A stretch of DNA of 64,000 nucleotides from Klebsiella electrica (GTDB lineage: Bacteria > Pseudomonadota > Gammaproteobacteria > Enterobacterales > Enterobacteriaceae), in contig NZ_CP041247.1 in NCBI RefSeq assembly GCF_006711645.1, forward strand, positions 2,108,001 to 2,172,000. The letters are read 5' to 3'. This document shows, one piece after another, positions 1-6,834 of this stretch; position 1 is the stretch's first letter, and every line of letters begins with the position of its first letter. A program made the position numbers and the translations under genes. The notes below the pieces were generated by a model. The model had not been told where the DNA came from, did no database searches, and saw only the letters and a list, made by a program, of their open reading frames with translations.

Positions 1-1046
1 AAGACACAGGGCTCAGCACCTCCTTTAGCATTGATGTGCAGGTAGTTGGCCCCACCTGACATGCAGCCGTTAACCAGAAAACCGTGATTCCAGAAGTCAG
101 CCAGGAACCCCAGGCGGCCCGATTTGCGTAACGCTTCGAGGAAATGAAAACGCTCATAGCGCTGCCTGGCGTCAGGAACCAGGTCCATCGTAGCATCACG
201 ACCCATAGGCATATACTGGAAAATCCAGGCATATTTAACCCCGAGCGTGTCGATGATAAAGTCCCAGAAGACATTTCCACAGATCTGCTCGTGGTTTTGG
301 GAGGTCGCCATAATAGAGGCGCCGCACATGATCCCGAAGCGCTCAAGCCGTTCGTAAGCGGTAATAATTTTGTCCCAGGTCCCTTCCCCCCGACGCCAGT
401 CAGTCATATCTTTAAATCCCTCAACTGAAATCGTCACGGCGACATTCCCTAGCTCTGCCAGTTTCTTAACCCGACTCTCTGTCAACATGGTTCCGTTGGT
501 AAAGACCATAAAGTAGCAGTCGTCGAAGTGGGAAAAGATCTTCATCAGTGGCTGATAGACAAAGGGTTCACCACCGGTAAACGTAAAAAAGCGTACGCCC
601 AAATCGTAAAACTGTTGAATAAGATCGAATATTTCCTCTTCGGTGTAGTGGAACCGATTTCCGTACAGCGCGGAATAGCACCCTTTGCATTCGAGGTTGC
701 ATTCATAGGTGGGGGAGATGAGCACCAGAAAGGGAATGTGGGTAGAGTATTTTTCGCCCGCCATGTCTCGCAACTCCGCGCCGGAAACAACGTGGTTGAA
801 GATCAGATTGGTAATGAGTTTCTTTCTGGCTCTTGGGTTGAGGGAGCGTAAAATGCCCATCCAGCCTTTTACCATAGGGTCGCGATCCCGGCACATATTG
901 GCTAACTGAATCAGTTCGGCCTTACTATCTTCGGTCATCCGGGCACCTAAGCGAAATATTTTCTCCAGGCCTGACTCATCGACATGGCTGAGGATGGTAT
1001 CCAGAGCAATCGGTAGAGCCCTTTTTGTTAACGCATTGAATTTCAT
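1..1046 (-). CDS. Radical SAM enzyme (3' end beyond window)
   Basis: Reading the minus strand from ATG at 1046 gives about 348 open codons that run off the left edge, so the C-terminus is missing. The first ~110 residues are a helical, charged N-terminal region; then comes a radical SAM core with the CxxxCxxC cluster motif (CNLECKGC, codons near 680-700) and, further on, the SAM-binding TFTGGEP motif. The last visible residues, GGAEPCV, resemble the start of a SPASM-type auxiliary cluster region, as in peptide- or protein-modifying radical SAM enzymes. Substrate is unknown; no precursor peptide or partner is visible on this side. It is divergent from a LysR regulator, which may control it. 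The family call is firm from the motifs; the function is not. Confidence 0.88.
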   Translation of the reverse strand, partial: MKFNALTKRALPIALDTILSHVDESGLEKIFRLGARMTEDSKAELIQLANMCRDRDPMVKGWMGILRSLNPRARKKLITNLIFNHVVSGAELRDMAGEKYSTHIPFLVLISPTYECNLECKGCYSALYGNRFHYTEEEIFDLIQQFYDLGVRFFTFTGGEPFVYQPLMKIFSHFDDCYFMVFTNGTMLTESRVKKLAELGNVAVTISVEGFKDMTDWRRGEGTWDKIITAYERLERFGIMCGASIMATSQNHEQICGNVFWDFIIDTLGVKYAWIFQYMPMGRDATMDLVPDARQRYERFHFLEALRKSGRLGFLADFWNHGFLVNGCMSGGANYLHINAKGGAEPCV

Positions 1047-1235
1047 TTTGTTATCCAGAAGTCGTTTCCATACAAAGCGGCTCGTCAACGACAACGTCAC
1101 CAACCAGTGCGAAGCCATTACATCTCTGCTTATTTGTATGATAAATTGATTGTTGGCTAGCGTCGCGCTCGGCGCCTCCCGGCAAAGCAAAGACACTGTA
1201 ACTCTGTGGTTATTGGTGCAGTTAGATCAGGACCA

Positions 1236-1250
1236 GCAAAACTGTTTTGC
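1236..1250. promoter_or_regulatory. Perfect 15-bp palindrome between radical SAM gene and LysR gene
   Basis: GCAAAAC-T-GTTTTGC is a perfect inverted repeat about 85 bases before the LysR start, in the 287-base divergent intergenic region (1047-1333). A looser CCAGCAA/TTGCTGG dyad surrounds it. LysR proteins usually bind such dyads between themselves and a divergent target, so this is a reasonable operator candidate. That is inference only; no consensus for this regulator is known to me. Confidence 0.4.
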
Positions 1251-1333
1251 ATGAATTCTGTTGCTGGCCCCGCAGTTCGGCTCCGCTGATTGCGCTATCT
1301 CATCGGCACTGTTTAGGGGAAAAAACGATAGCA

Positions 1334-2257
1334 ATGAAGTTTCTCGTAATTATCAGAACATTCGTATGTGTGGTGCAGCTTAAGGGCTTTAGTCCAGCGG
1401 CAAGGGAATTGAATATTGAAACTTCGACGGTATCGCGCCATGTGGCTTTGCTTGAGCAAGATTTGCGTGTGTCGCTGTTTAACCGCTCGACACATGGGCT
1501 GTCACTCACCGAGGCCGGTAAGCTGTTTTACCCCCGGGCGGTGGCGTTGTTGGAGCAGTGGGAAGAAGCGCGCAGCCTGACATCCGGGCTCAATGAGCGG
1601 CCTGCCGGATTACTGAGGATCAGTATGCCGCCATCCTTCGGCAGGATGCATATAATGCCCCACGTTAATGCATTTCTTCAGGGTAATCCTGATATCTCAC
1701 TGGAGATCCTGTTCAGTGATGAGCTGGTGGATTTGATTGAATCCAGTATCGACCTGAGTATCCGCATTGGCCCCTTACCTGACTCCACCATGCATGCGCG
1801 GAGAGTCGCTTCTCATCATCGTTATGCCTGCGCCGCACCCGCCTGGATTGCAGGTAGAGGCGCTGAGGTAACAATGGATTGTACCGGTACCAATGCGCCG
1901 GAACTGCTGATGCTAAGCCATATCAACAGAAGCTGCTGGTATGCGCGCAGGGAAAATACCGGCGATGCCTGGAGGCGTGTGCCTGCAAACTTTCGATTTA
2001 GCTGCAATGATGATGAGGCCCTTTATCAGGCCTGTCTGCAGGGGGGCGGGATAGCGATTCTCCCCGATTGGCTTATTACCGGGGATTTACGTGAAAATCG
2101 ACTGATGCGTCTTTTCTCTGACTGGGAGTTCAGCCTTTATCGCGATGAAACCGCCATCCAGTTCGTGTATCCCAGGAAAAAGATTGTTGCCAGTAAAGTC
2201 CGTTCATTTATCGATTTTTATATAACCAGAATTGGATGCCTTAACGAGACAATTTAA
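1334..2257 (+). CDS. LysR-family transcriptional regulator
   Basis: This is a 307-residue LysR-type regulator. The N-terminal winged helix-turn-helix is clear: FSPAARELNIETSTVSRHVALLE followed by the LFNR wing and the LSLTEAGKLFY element. The remainder is a LysR substrate-binding domain with the typical start GLLRISMPPSFG. I chose ATG 1334 rather than the in-frame ATG 1247 because it gives the usual family length and begins directly at the DNA-binding domain; a purine-rich GGGGAAAA stretch lies upstream. It resembles the single-substrate CrgA-like LysR group. It stands alone and is divergent from the radical SAM gene, its most likely target. Ligand unknown. Downstream sequence is degenerate IS material. 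Confidence 0.85.
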   Translation: MKFLVIIRTFVCVVQLKGFSPAARELNIETSTVSRHVALLEQDLRVSLFNRSTHGLSLTEAGKLFYPRAVALLEQWEEARSLTSGLNERPAGLLRISMPPSFGRMHIMPHVNAFLQGNPDISLEILFSDELVDLIESSIDLSIRIGPLPDSTMHARRVASHHRYACAAPAWIAGRGAEVTMDCTGTNAPELLMLSHINRSCWYARRENTGDAWRRVPANFRFSCNDDEALYQACLQGGGIAILPDWLITGDLRENRLMRLFSDWEFSLYRDETAIQFVYPRKKIVASKVRSFIDFYITRIGCLNETI

Positions 2258-2379
2258 GAACAAACCCCCCTGGTTGGCAGGAGCGTCTCGCACGGCAGGA
2301 AAAGAGACTAACAACGACCAGAAGCTCCTGTCAGTGCCAATTGTCCGGCTCAATATTACCGCTCTATTCTCACTACCTT

Positions 2380-2587
2380 TCCGCAGTTCAATGATATGAC
2401 GGCAGGTTAAGTTCTGATGCCGACAGGTAACCGCATCGATGCCAGCTCGATCTCCGGATGCCCGGGGTATCGGACGGATAAAAACAGATATTCCTGCTTC
2501 GAGGCAGAGATCCTTAACGGTACTTCCGGTTTCAACAGACTTCAAAACAACGATGATCGGATGCTCAGTGAATCAGGCTTTACGCAT
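2380..2587 (-). pseudogene. IS3-family OrfA remnant 1
   Basis: Read on the minus strand from ATG 2587, after a GAGGAG ribosome site, the frame gives MRKA, a stop, then FTEHPIIVVLKSVETG and TVKDLCLEAGIS. This matches the OrfA helix-turn-helix start of IS3-family (IS407-group) transposases, with a nonsense codon at position 5. After about 35 codons similarity is lost; the left limit is approximate. No OrfB is visible. A dead insertion-sequence fragment. Confidence 0.7.
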
Positions 2588-2690
2588 GGTGATCTCCTCG
2601 GGAACACAACCAGTATGTCGGAAGAACTCTAAAAGTGAAGGGTTCGTTTTAGCGGTATGCTTACAACTTCGTCGCCGTAGCCATTTACCT

Positions 2691-2866
2691 GATGTGTAAC
2701 GCCCCACATTCAAACGCATCCAGTCCGTAGAGTTACCTGGGGCTCAATACGCGACGTGAAGGTGCGTCTGCACAAAGGGGAATGTGGCCTTTTTATATCC
2801 CAGGACTGGCCAGTGAACCGGCTGCGCTACCTGCTGCTGTGGAAAACCGATCTCGAGTTGTATTAG
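2691..2866 (+). other. Unidentified ORF fragment within IS-remnant region
   Basis: One plus-strand frame is open for about 58 codons without a good start, ending at TAG 2864-2866. It reads as a plausible protein tail (RDVKVRLHKGECGLF, then NRLRYLLLW). It looks like the 3' end of a truncated gene, perhaps another transposase, but I do not recognise the family. The sequence just after the stop holds two similar tgtcaga-type words (around 2870-2925) that may be element ends. Confidence 0.3.
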
Positions 2867-2937
2867 CTCAGATTTGATCTGACACAGCTATGGCACAGAA
2901 CTAAATCTAATCTGACAGATTGCTCCGCGCTGTGAAA

Positions 2938-2967
2938 CTGCTCTTCGGTGAATCGTGACTTTTTCAT
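2938..2967 (-). pseudogene. IS3-family OrfA remnant 2 (first ten codons only)
   Basis: The minus strand from ATG 2967 reads MKKSRFTEEQ, the hallmark start of an IS407-group OrfA, and diverges immediately afterwards. It comes from a different element than remnant 1, whose start is MRKA. This short scrap shows that several insertions have decayed here. Confidence 0.55.
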
Positions 2968-3557
2968 CGGCGCAACCTTCGCTCAGAGTAGCCATTATCA
3001 TGCCGGAATTCTGTTTCTGAATGGCGCAGGATTTTGGGTCAAGGTCATGTTTTGGCACTGATCTGAAGTTTTTTCGGAAGAAGGGAATAATTGACCTTTT
3101 CTTTCATGGACATACTCTTAAATAGCTAATAAATTGTAATGGCATGGAAACTTTCTGGTTTCCTTTTTTGTGTTCACGGCATATACTCTGTACCACAATA
3201 ATGGTTTAAGTGGATCTGGATTTTTGCAATCCATATACGATGGTTTCTGATTTTTATAACGTTTTTGAAGGCCGTCATAGTCGGTGGATATCCACCATCT
3301 TTCCCACTAGTCGTTCCGTTCACGCGAAGAATTTCTCGCTGGAATGTTCGAAACCATTGACCAGTAATTTATCGGCGTTACTGCGTATCCCTGACACATG
3401 CGTTTATGGAATAGTCAGCAGTAAATACCCGGAAAGTTGTTAAGGTTTCCACGATTTTTCAGGATGATACGATTCATGCATAAAGTGATGAGGATGAAAG
3501 GCAGAATGACGCGCTGAATTTTTTTCTGCTAATTACAGACATAAGCGGGGAGGGTAA
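2968..3557. other. Gene-poor AT-rich stretch
   Basis: I see no convincing gene. A 77-codon GTG-start frame (3210-3443) has no ribosome site, no recognisable family and atypical composition, and I do not call it. A 13-codon ORF (ATG 3476) precedes the next gene. The presumed upstream flank of OrfA remnant 2 lies around 2968-3075. Promoters for the next gene are probably between 3440 and 3550. Confidence 0.4.
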
Positions 3558-3770
3558 ATGGCTAAATTAGGGGAGACAGTTCCTCATGTCATTGAGATAA
3601 CTGTTGATTTTCTCGCAAGTACTCAGGCATTTAAAGAGTATATGGGGCTGCTGATATCCAGCGATATCATACCTGACGATGTACCGTCAGATAAATTCGA
3701 TTTTTATCTGGAAAGGTTACGATACTACAGAAGTATTTATCATCCTCAGGGTGTTAAAGACTCTGAGTGA
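3558..3770 (+). CDS. Small GlgS-like protein, divergent paralogue
   Basis: A 70-residue soluble acidic protein. ATG 3558 follows a strong ribosome site (GGGGAGGG, 3547-3554). Its central and C-terminal pattern, DFLA followed by a small helix, then FYLERLRYYRSIY, aligns by eye with the downstream GlgS-like protein (DFLAKSF, then WFLERYEYYC). GlgS (also called ScoR) is a two-helix protein that in E. coli affects glycogen, motility and type 1 fimbriae. The similarity is weak, so this is a probable paralogue rather than an assured one. It is followed by a short hairpin and then a candidate structured RNA. Confidence 0.5.
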   Translation: MAKLGETVPHVIEITVDFLASTQAFKEYMGLLISSDIIPDDVPSDKFDFYLERLRYYRSIYHPQGVKDSE

Positions 3771-3795
3771 TTTATAGCCCCGTTGTAGGTCGTAC

Positions 3796-3812
3796 CCCTG
3801 TTAAGAACAGGG
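3796..3812 (+). terminator. Weak hairpin after first GlgS-like gene
   Basis: CCCTGTT-aag-AACAGGG forms a perfect 7-bp stem 26 bases after the stop of the first GlgS-like gene. Only an interrupted T/A stretch (tctaatt) follows, so termination may be inefficient. Confidence 0.45.
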
Positions 3813-3950
3813 TCTAATTAATTGTAGCAATCTTATATCTGGCTTTACAATAATGTATAGTTATATGATATATATCATTAAAAAATTAGAGGATGCTATT
3901 TTAGGGGGCTGTGCCGGAATCATATGAAGGGAAGTACTATTCTCTGCAGG

Positions 3951-4191
3951 TATAATGGTCACCAGGATATACTTTGAACTTATTGCACTATATCAAAATG
4001 GACTAACCAGGATGGTTCGGACGTATGTCCGCGATGACCGCAACTTCGGCTTAGTAATGCCGCGGGCTGTATGATTCTCATGCAGTCCGAACAGAAATAG
4101 TATCCATCTGCATGTCCATCATGCCAGCTTGTGTGCCTGAGGCAGTCTGCCTCTCGCTTAATTAAGCCGGACGGTTCCTGGTCCGATTTTT
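3951..4191 (+). ncRNA. Candidate structured RNA or 5' leader between the GlgS-like genes
   Basis: A perfect TATAAT -10 hexamer lies at 3951-3956 (poor -35). Downstream, three stems nest in one 78-base block: GTTCGGAC (4015-4022) pairs with GTCCGAAC (4085-4092); CCGCG (4029-4033) with CGCGG (4061-4065); and CTGTATGA (4067-4074) with TCATGCAG (4078-4085), sharing one base with the outer stem. A terminator-like stem CGGAC/GTCCG with five T residues ends at 4191. This could be a small RNA or the regulated leader of the 35-codon ORF and GlgS-like gene downstream. No known family is recognised; folding was done by eye. Confidence 0.35.
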
Positions 4192-4237
4192 ATGCCTGAG
4201 ATCAATAAATTTACGTTCATCACAGGAGTGCTTCCAC

Positions 4238-4345
4238 ATGCGCACAATATATCAAGAACTGTCCAGGATAAAGAGGCAATCTATTAACAGAAAAGCATAT
4301 GACCTTATTACATCAGTTCAAATTAAGGGGTATGCCAATGAATAA
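4238..4345 (+). CDS. 35-codon ORF overlapping the start of the GlgS-like gene
   Basis: ATG 4238 has a good ribosome site (AGGAG, 4224-4228) and encodes a 35-residue basic peptide beginning MRTIYQELSRIKRQ. Its stop TAA (4343-4345) lies inside the start of the next gene: the two overlap by 8 bases in ATGAATAA. That layout is typical of translational coupling, so it may be a leader peptide or a tiny protein in its own right. No family recognised. The ribosome site and overlap are directly visible; expression is inference. Confidence 0.45.
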   Translation: MRTIYQELSRIKRQSINRKAYDLITSVQIKGYANE

Positions 4346-4523
4346 GCAGAATTTAAACGATTTACAGAACTATGATTTTCTCGCAAAGAGCTTCGCCAGT
4401 ATGTATGTGTCTGGTCACATTATAGATATCGAAACGATCACCGGTAACATGCCAAGGGAAGTGCGGAAGTGGTTTCTGGAACGATACGAGTATTACTGCA
4501 AAAATGCTCTAAGCGAAAAGTGA
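4338..4523 (+). CDS. GlgS-family surface-composition regulator
   Basis: A 61-residue protein. ATG 4338 is preferred over ATG 4299 and ATG 4332 because AAGGGG (4325-4330) sits 7 bases upstream and the product then starts like GlgS. Visible GlgS signatures are NYDFLAKSFASM, a short loop with DIETITGNM, and WFLERYEYYC near the C-terminus; E. coli GlgS (66 residues) has the same order (NFDFLARSF, TGNM, WFCARYAWYC). In E. coli GlgS/ScoR represses motility and adhesin synthesis and was first linked to glycogen. It is the second of two such genes here and overlaps the 35-codon ORF. Terminated by a clear hairpin. Confidence 0.8.
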   Translation: MNKQNLNDLQNYDFLAKSFASMYVSGHIIDIETITGNMPREVRKWFLERYEYYCKNALSEK

Positions 4524-4557
4524 CCTGAGGAGTTTTAGGTGGCTTTATTCCAATAAG

Positions 4558-4585
4558 CCGGGTGGGTAAAACTGCCCGGTTTTTT
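4558..4585 (+). terminator. Intrinsic terminator of the GlgS-like gene
   Basis: CCGGG (4558-4562) pairs with CCCGG (4575-4579), followed by a six-T run (4580-4585), 35 bases after the stop codon. Confidence 0.75.
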
Positions 4586-5036
4586 ATGCCGGCAATCCAG
4601 GTTCAGAAATATTATAGCTGACCAATTCGACATACACTGACGACTCTTTCATCCCGTCCCCTGGCTATAAGTTCTGAATACCTCTGTTTTTGCCCTCTGG
4701 TCTGTATACCAGATGCAAGGGCTACGATTGACTCAGTTTTTCTGATACTGGGTATTGCGACGGGACGCTTATTGGTGCTGTACCTGGAAAACTCCCAGTA
4801 TATTAAATTTACATTAACATGTGATAATCTTTCATTATCGTTTTTATTGATGTCAGATGATGGGAATCATTAATAAAAACATGTCGATAATACAGAAGCC
4901 CAAATGGGTCGCATCATTTTTTCGATGACGTCATTGCTCCAGATGGGAATCAAAGCGGTTGTTACTTTAGCTTGATATGAATCATCTGTTTTTCCCATTC
5001 CATCAAAGGTCAGTAATTATTTGTGCGGAGTACGGC
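4586..5036. other. Non-coding stretch without recognised features
   Basis: About 450 bases of mixed, then AT-rich sequence between the terminator and the convergent end of the TetR gene. I find no ORF with a ribosome site, no tRNA and no convincing repeat. Confidence 0.5.
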
Positions 5037-5636
5037 TTAAATACCATGCAGAAATATTTTCATGCTTTCTACTACGCGCTGTCGAATCTCGGACTTATCC
5101 GGCAATGGAATTAAGCCGAGCGTTGCGTCCCGCAGCGGTTCGGCAATAACCATGCTAACCAGCATTTCCGCCGCGTTCATCGGGTTTTCAAGCTTGATTT
5201 GTCTGCTTTCACAATAGAGAACAAGTTCGTCCACCAGCGGCCTGATCCCGAGATCACGCACCGTATTGACATAAGTGCGTGCCAGCGTTGGGAACCGTAT
5301 CCCTTCGCTCATGATAAGCCGGTAAGAGGTGACACCGTCAATGGATAATGCCAGCGTGGAGAATGCTTCCAGGTAGGCCTCCAGACGCACGACATGCTCT
5401 TGGTGAGGCGAGATTTTATCCAGACTGGCCCTGGGATGGCTCAGGGCCTCGGCGACAACGACGAAGAACAACTCTTCTTTGGATGCGACATATTTGTAAA
5501 TCGTCTTTTTAGACATTCCGCAGGCCGTGGCGATATTGCCAACGTTGGCGCTGGCATAGCCATTAGCAAAAAATTCTGTTTTCGCGCATGCCAGCAGTTT
5601 GGCGGGAATTTGCGATCTGTTATCACATTCTGACAT
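5037..5636 (-). CDS. TetR/AcrR-family transcriptional regulator
   Basis: A 199-residue TetR-family repressor. The N-terminal helix-turn-helix is evident: AKTEFFANGY, then VGNIATACGMSKKTIYKYVASKEELF. The C-terminal ~140 residues are the variable helical ligand-binding and dimerisation domain. Start ATG 5636 gives a normal family length. It is divergent from a degraded RND-efflux adaptor gene, the standard arrangement for a local repressor of a multidrug pump. A GGAAAC/GTTTCC dyad lies in the gap. The repressor is open with no disruption while its presumed target is destroyed, so it may be an orphan or act elsewhere. Confidence 0.87.
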   Translation of the reverse strand: MSECDNRSQIPAKLLACAKTEFFANGYASANVGNIATACGMSKKTIYKYVASKEELFFVVVAEALSHPRASLDKISPHQEHVVRLEAYLEAFSTLALSIDGVTSYRLIMSEGIRFPTLARTYVNTVRDLGIRPLVDELVLYCESRQIKLENPMNAAEMLVSMVIAEPLRDATLGLIPLPDKSEIRQRVVESMKIFLHGI

Positions 5637-5676
5637 GGAAGTACCTGGTTCAGTTAATCACATGACATTATATCAC

Positions 5677-5694
5677 GGAAACCGATAAGTTTCC
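5677..5694. promoter_or_regulatory. Candidate TetR operator dyad
   Basis: GGAAAC-cgataa-GTTTCC is a perfect 6+6 inverted repeat 41 bases upstream of the TetR start, in the divergent gap towards the adaptor pseudogene. Position and symmetry fit a TetR-type operator controlling both directions; binding is inferred. Confidence 0.5.
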
Positions 5695-5803
5695 TTTTGC
5701 GTCCTGATGTTGTATGGTGCGAGCCTGTACTCGCCGCAATGTATTGCCTCGAACGCGGCTTTGGGGGAGACGCTGGTCGCACAAATTGTAGGAGAAGAAG
5801 CAG

Positions 5804-5905
5804 ATGAGAAACGGTATCGGCAGAATTAATGTCTATCACTCTATGATCCTTCCCGCGTGGGCGACATCCGGCCATGGTGATTCAAATCAAGGTGCCGCAT
5901 GGTAA
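5804..5905 (+). CDS. 33-residue ORF ahead of the efflux adaptor remnant
   Basis: ATG 5804 follows GGAG (5791-5794), and the frame runs 33 codons to TAA 5903-5905, overlapping the presumed adaptor start (ATG 5899) by 7 bases. It could be a short coupled leader ORF or a chance frame. No family recognised. Confidence 0.25.
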   Translation: MRNGIGRINVYHSMILPAWATSGHGDSNQGAAW

Positions 5906-6487
5906 GAACTCCTTCGTTCATCGCCAACAAAATCCGCAATTGTTAGCGGCTGTACCTTGGTGATCCCCGGAAATCGAAAGCATAAGGTAACGACAGCATG
6001 AGATATAGCCAGATATGCGGGCTGGGTTCGTCCTGTACGCAGCGTGGCGGCGGAACCGCGCCAGATGAGTGACAGTATCGTGTTGACGGGGGCAGATTGT
6101 GGCCCGCCTGAAGAATACCACCGAGTTGAATACCTGCGATGCTGCGCAGGCTGACCTGGCAGCGGCACGTGCCGTGCTGACCCAGGCTCAGACCAATGAG
6201 CGGCGTCTGGCGGTACTGGCGAAAGAGCGGGCTGTGTCGTATATGGACTATGAAGATGTTGAGCGACAGATGAAAACAGCGCGTGAGCAAGTGCGCGCCG
6301 CCGGGGTCCCGCTTGGTTCCGCCGAGGCACAGTTGGGTTACACGGTGCTGCGTGCAACGGCCGACAGCGTGGTGGTAGCGAAACATGCGGAAGTGGGCGA
6401 AGTAGTGGCGACCGGCAGCCCGGTGATCACGCTGGCGCAGCACGGCGGTCTCGATGCGTATTTTGACGCTCCGGCGCGACTTCCGTG
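5899..6487 (+). pseudogene. RND efflux periplasmic adaptor (HlyD/AcrA type), degraded
   Basis: From ATG 5899 the sequence reads like an RND membrane-fusion protein start (MVRTPSFIANKIR), then needs frame changes to continue (LLAAVP, RKHKVTTA, a stop, WVRPVRSVAAEP, SDSIVLTG). A piece is missing after the TG of the lipoyl/barrel region. One frame then runs from 6099 with the alpha-hairpin (AAARAVLTQAQTNERR, EDVERQMKTAREQ) and second lipoyl half (YTVLRATADSVVVAKHAEVGEVV, GSPVITLAQ). It ends at 6487, where IS-derived sequence begins. Intact adaptors are about 350-400 residues. No RND pump gene follows, so the system is dead at this site. Confidence 0.8.
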
Positions 6488-6585
6488 ACCATTGGCCGCG
6501 GGCTTCAGTTCGGCCACCGACGTTCCTGCCTCGGCTTACTTCAGGATGGATATGATCTGGCTGTCAGTGAAACGTGATTTTTCAT
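6488..6585 (-). pseudogene. IS3-family OrfA remnant 3
   Basis: On the minus strand ATG 6585 begins an OrfA of the MKKSRFTDSQIISILKQAEAGT type, but one A is missing from the run after ATG, shifting the frame, and a CAA-to-TAA-type stop follows. Similarity ends where the adaptor pseudogene begins, so this insertion or a later deletion removed the 3' part of the adaptor and the pump genes. The element's outer end probably lies within 6586-6660. Confidence 0.65.
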
Positions 6586-6834
6586 AGAGATCTCCCCGGT
6601 TCAGATTACGAGAAAATTCTACTTATGAACACACCGGTTTTTCGGGAGATTACCTACTCACTTAAAATGAAGATGGAAGAATGTTGTACTCATCCATGTA
6701 CTCATTTTTGACTGCGCTGTTGCGAGATGAGCTGAGACTCTGTGAAATGAAAAATCCACGCAACCGCGTGGATTTTATAGGGTTTTTCCGTTGTTATGAG
6801 ATTCAGCGAAACCTCATGACACAGCAAATTTTAT
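6586..6834. other. IS end sequence and spacer before ychF terminator
   Basis: This holds the non-coding end of IS remnant 3 (to about 6660), an ATGTACTCAT-like duplicated word near 6690-6705, and the ychF terminator. No gene seen. It marks the boundary between accessory DNA on the left and conserved chromosome on the right. Confidence 0.45.
6753..6776 (-). terminator. Intrinsic terminator downstream of ychF
   Basis: AAATCCACGC (6753-6762) pairs perfectly with GCGTGGATTT (6767-6776), loop of four. On the minus strand the stem runs into T residues, ending ychF transcripts; it could also work on the plus strand. Confidence 0.75.

Noticed and set aside
3210..3443. 77-codon GTG-start frame
   Set aside because: No ribosome site, no recognisable family, located in IS-disturbed AT-rich sequence; cannot be supported as a gene.
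6680..6725. Duplicated ATGTACTCAT-like word near the accessory/core boundary considered as an att site
   Set aside because: Short, imperfect, no adjoining tRNA or integrase; probably chance or IS-end sequence.
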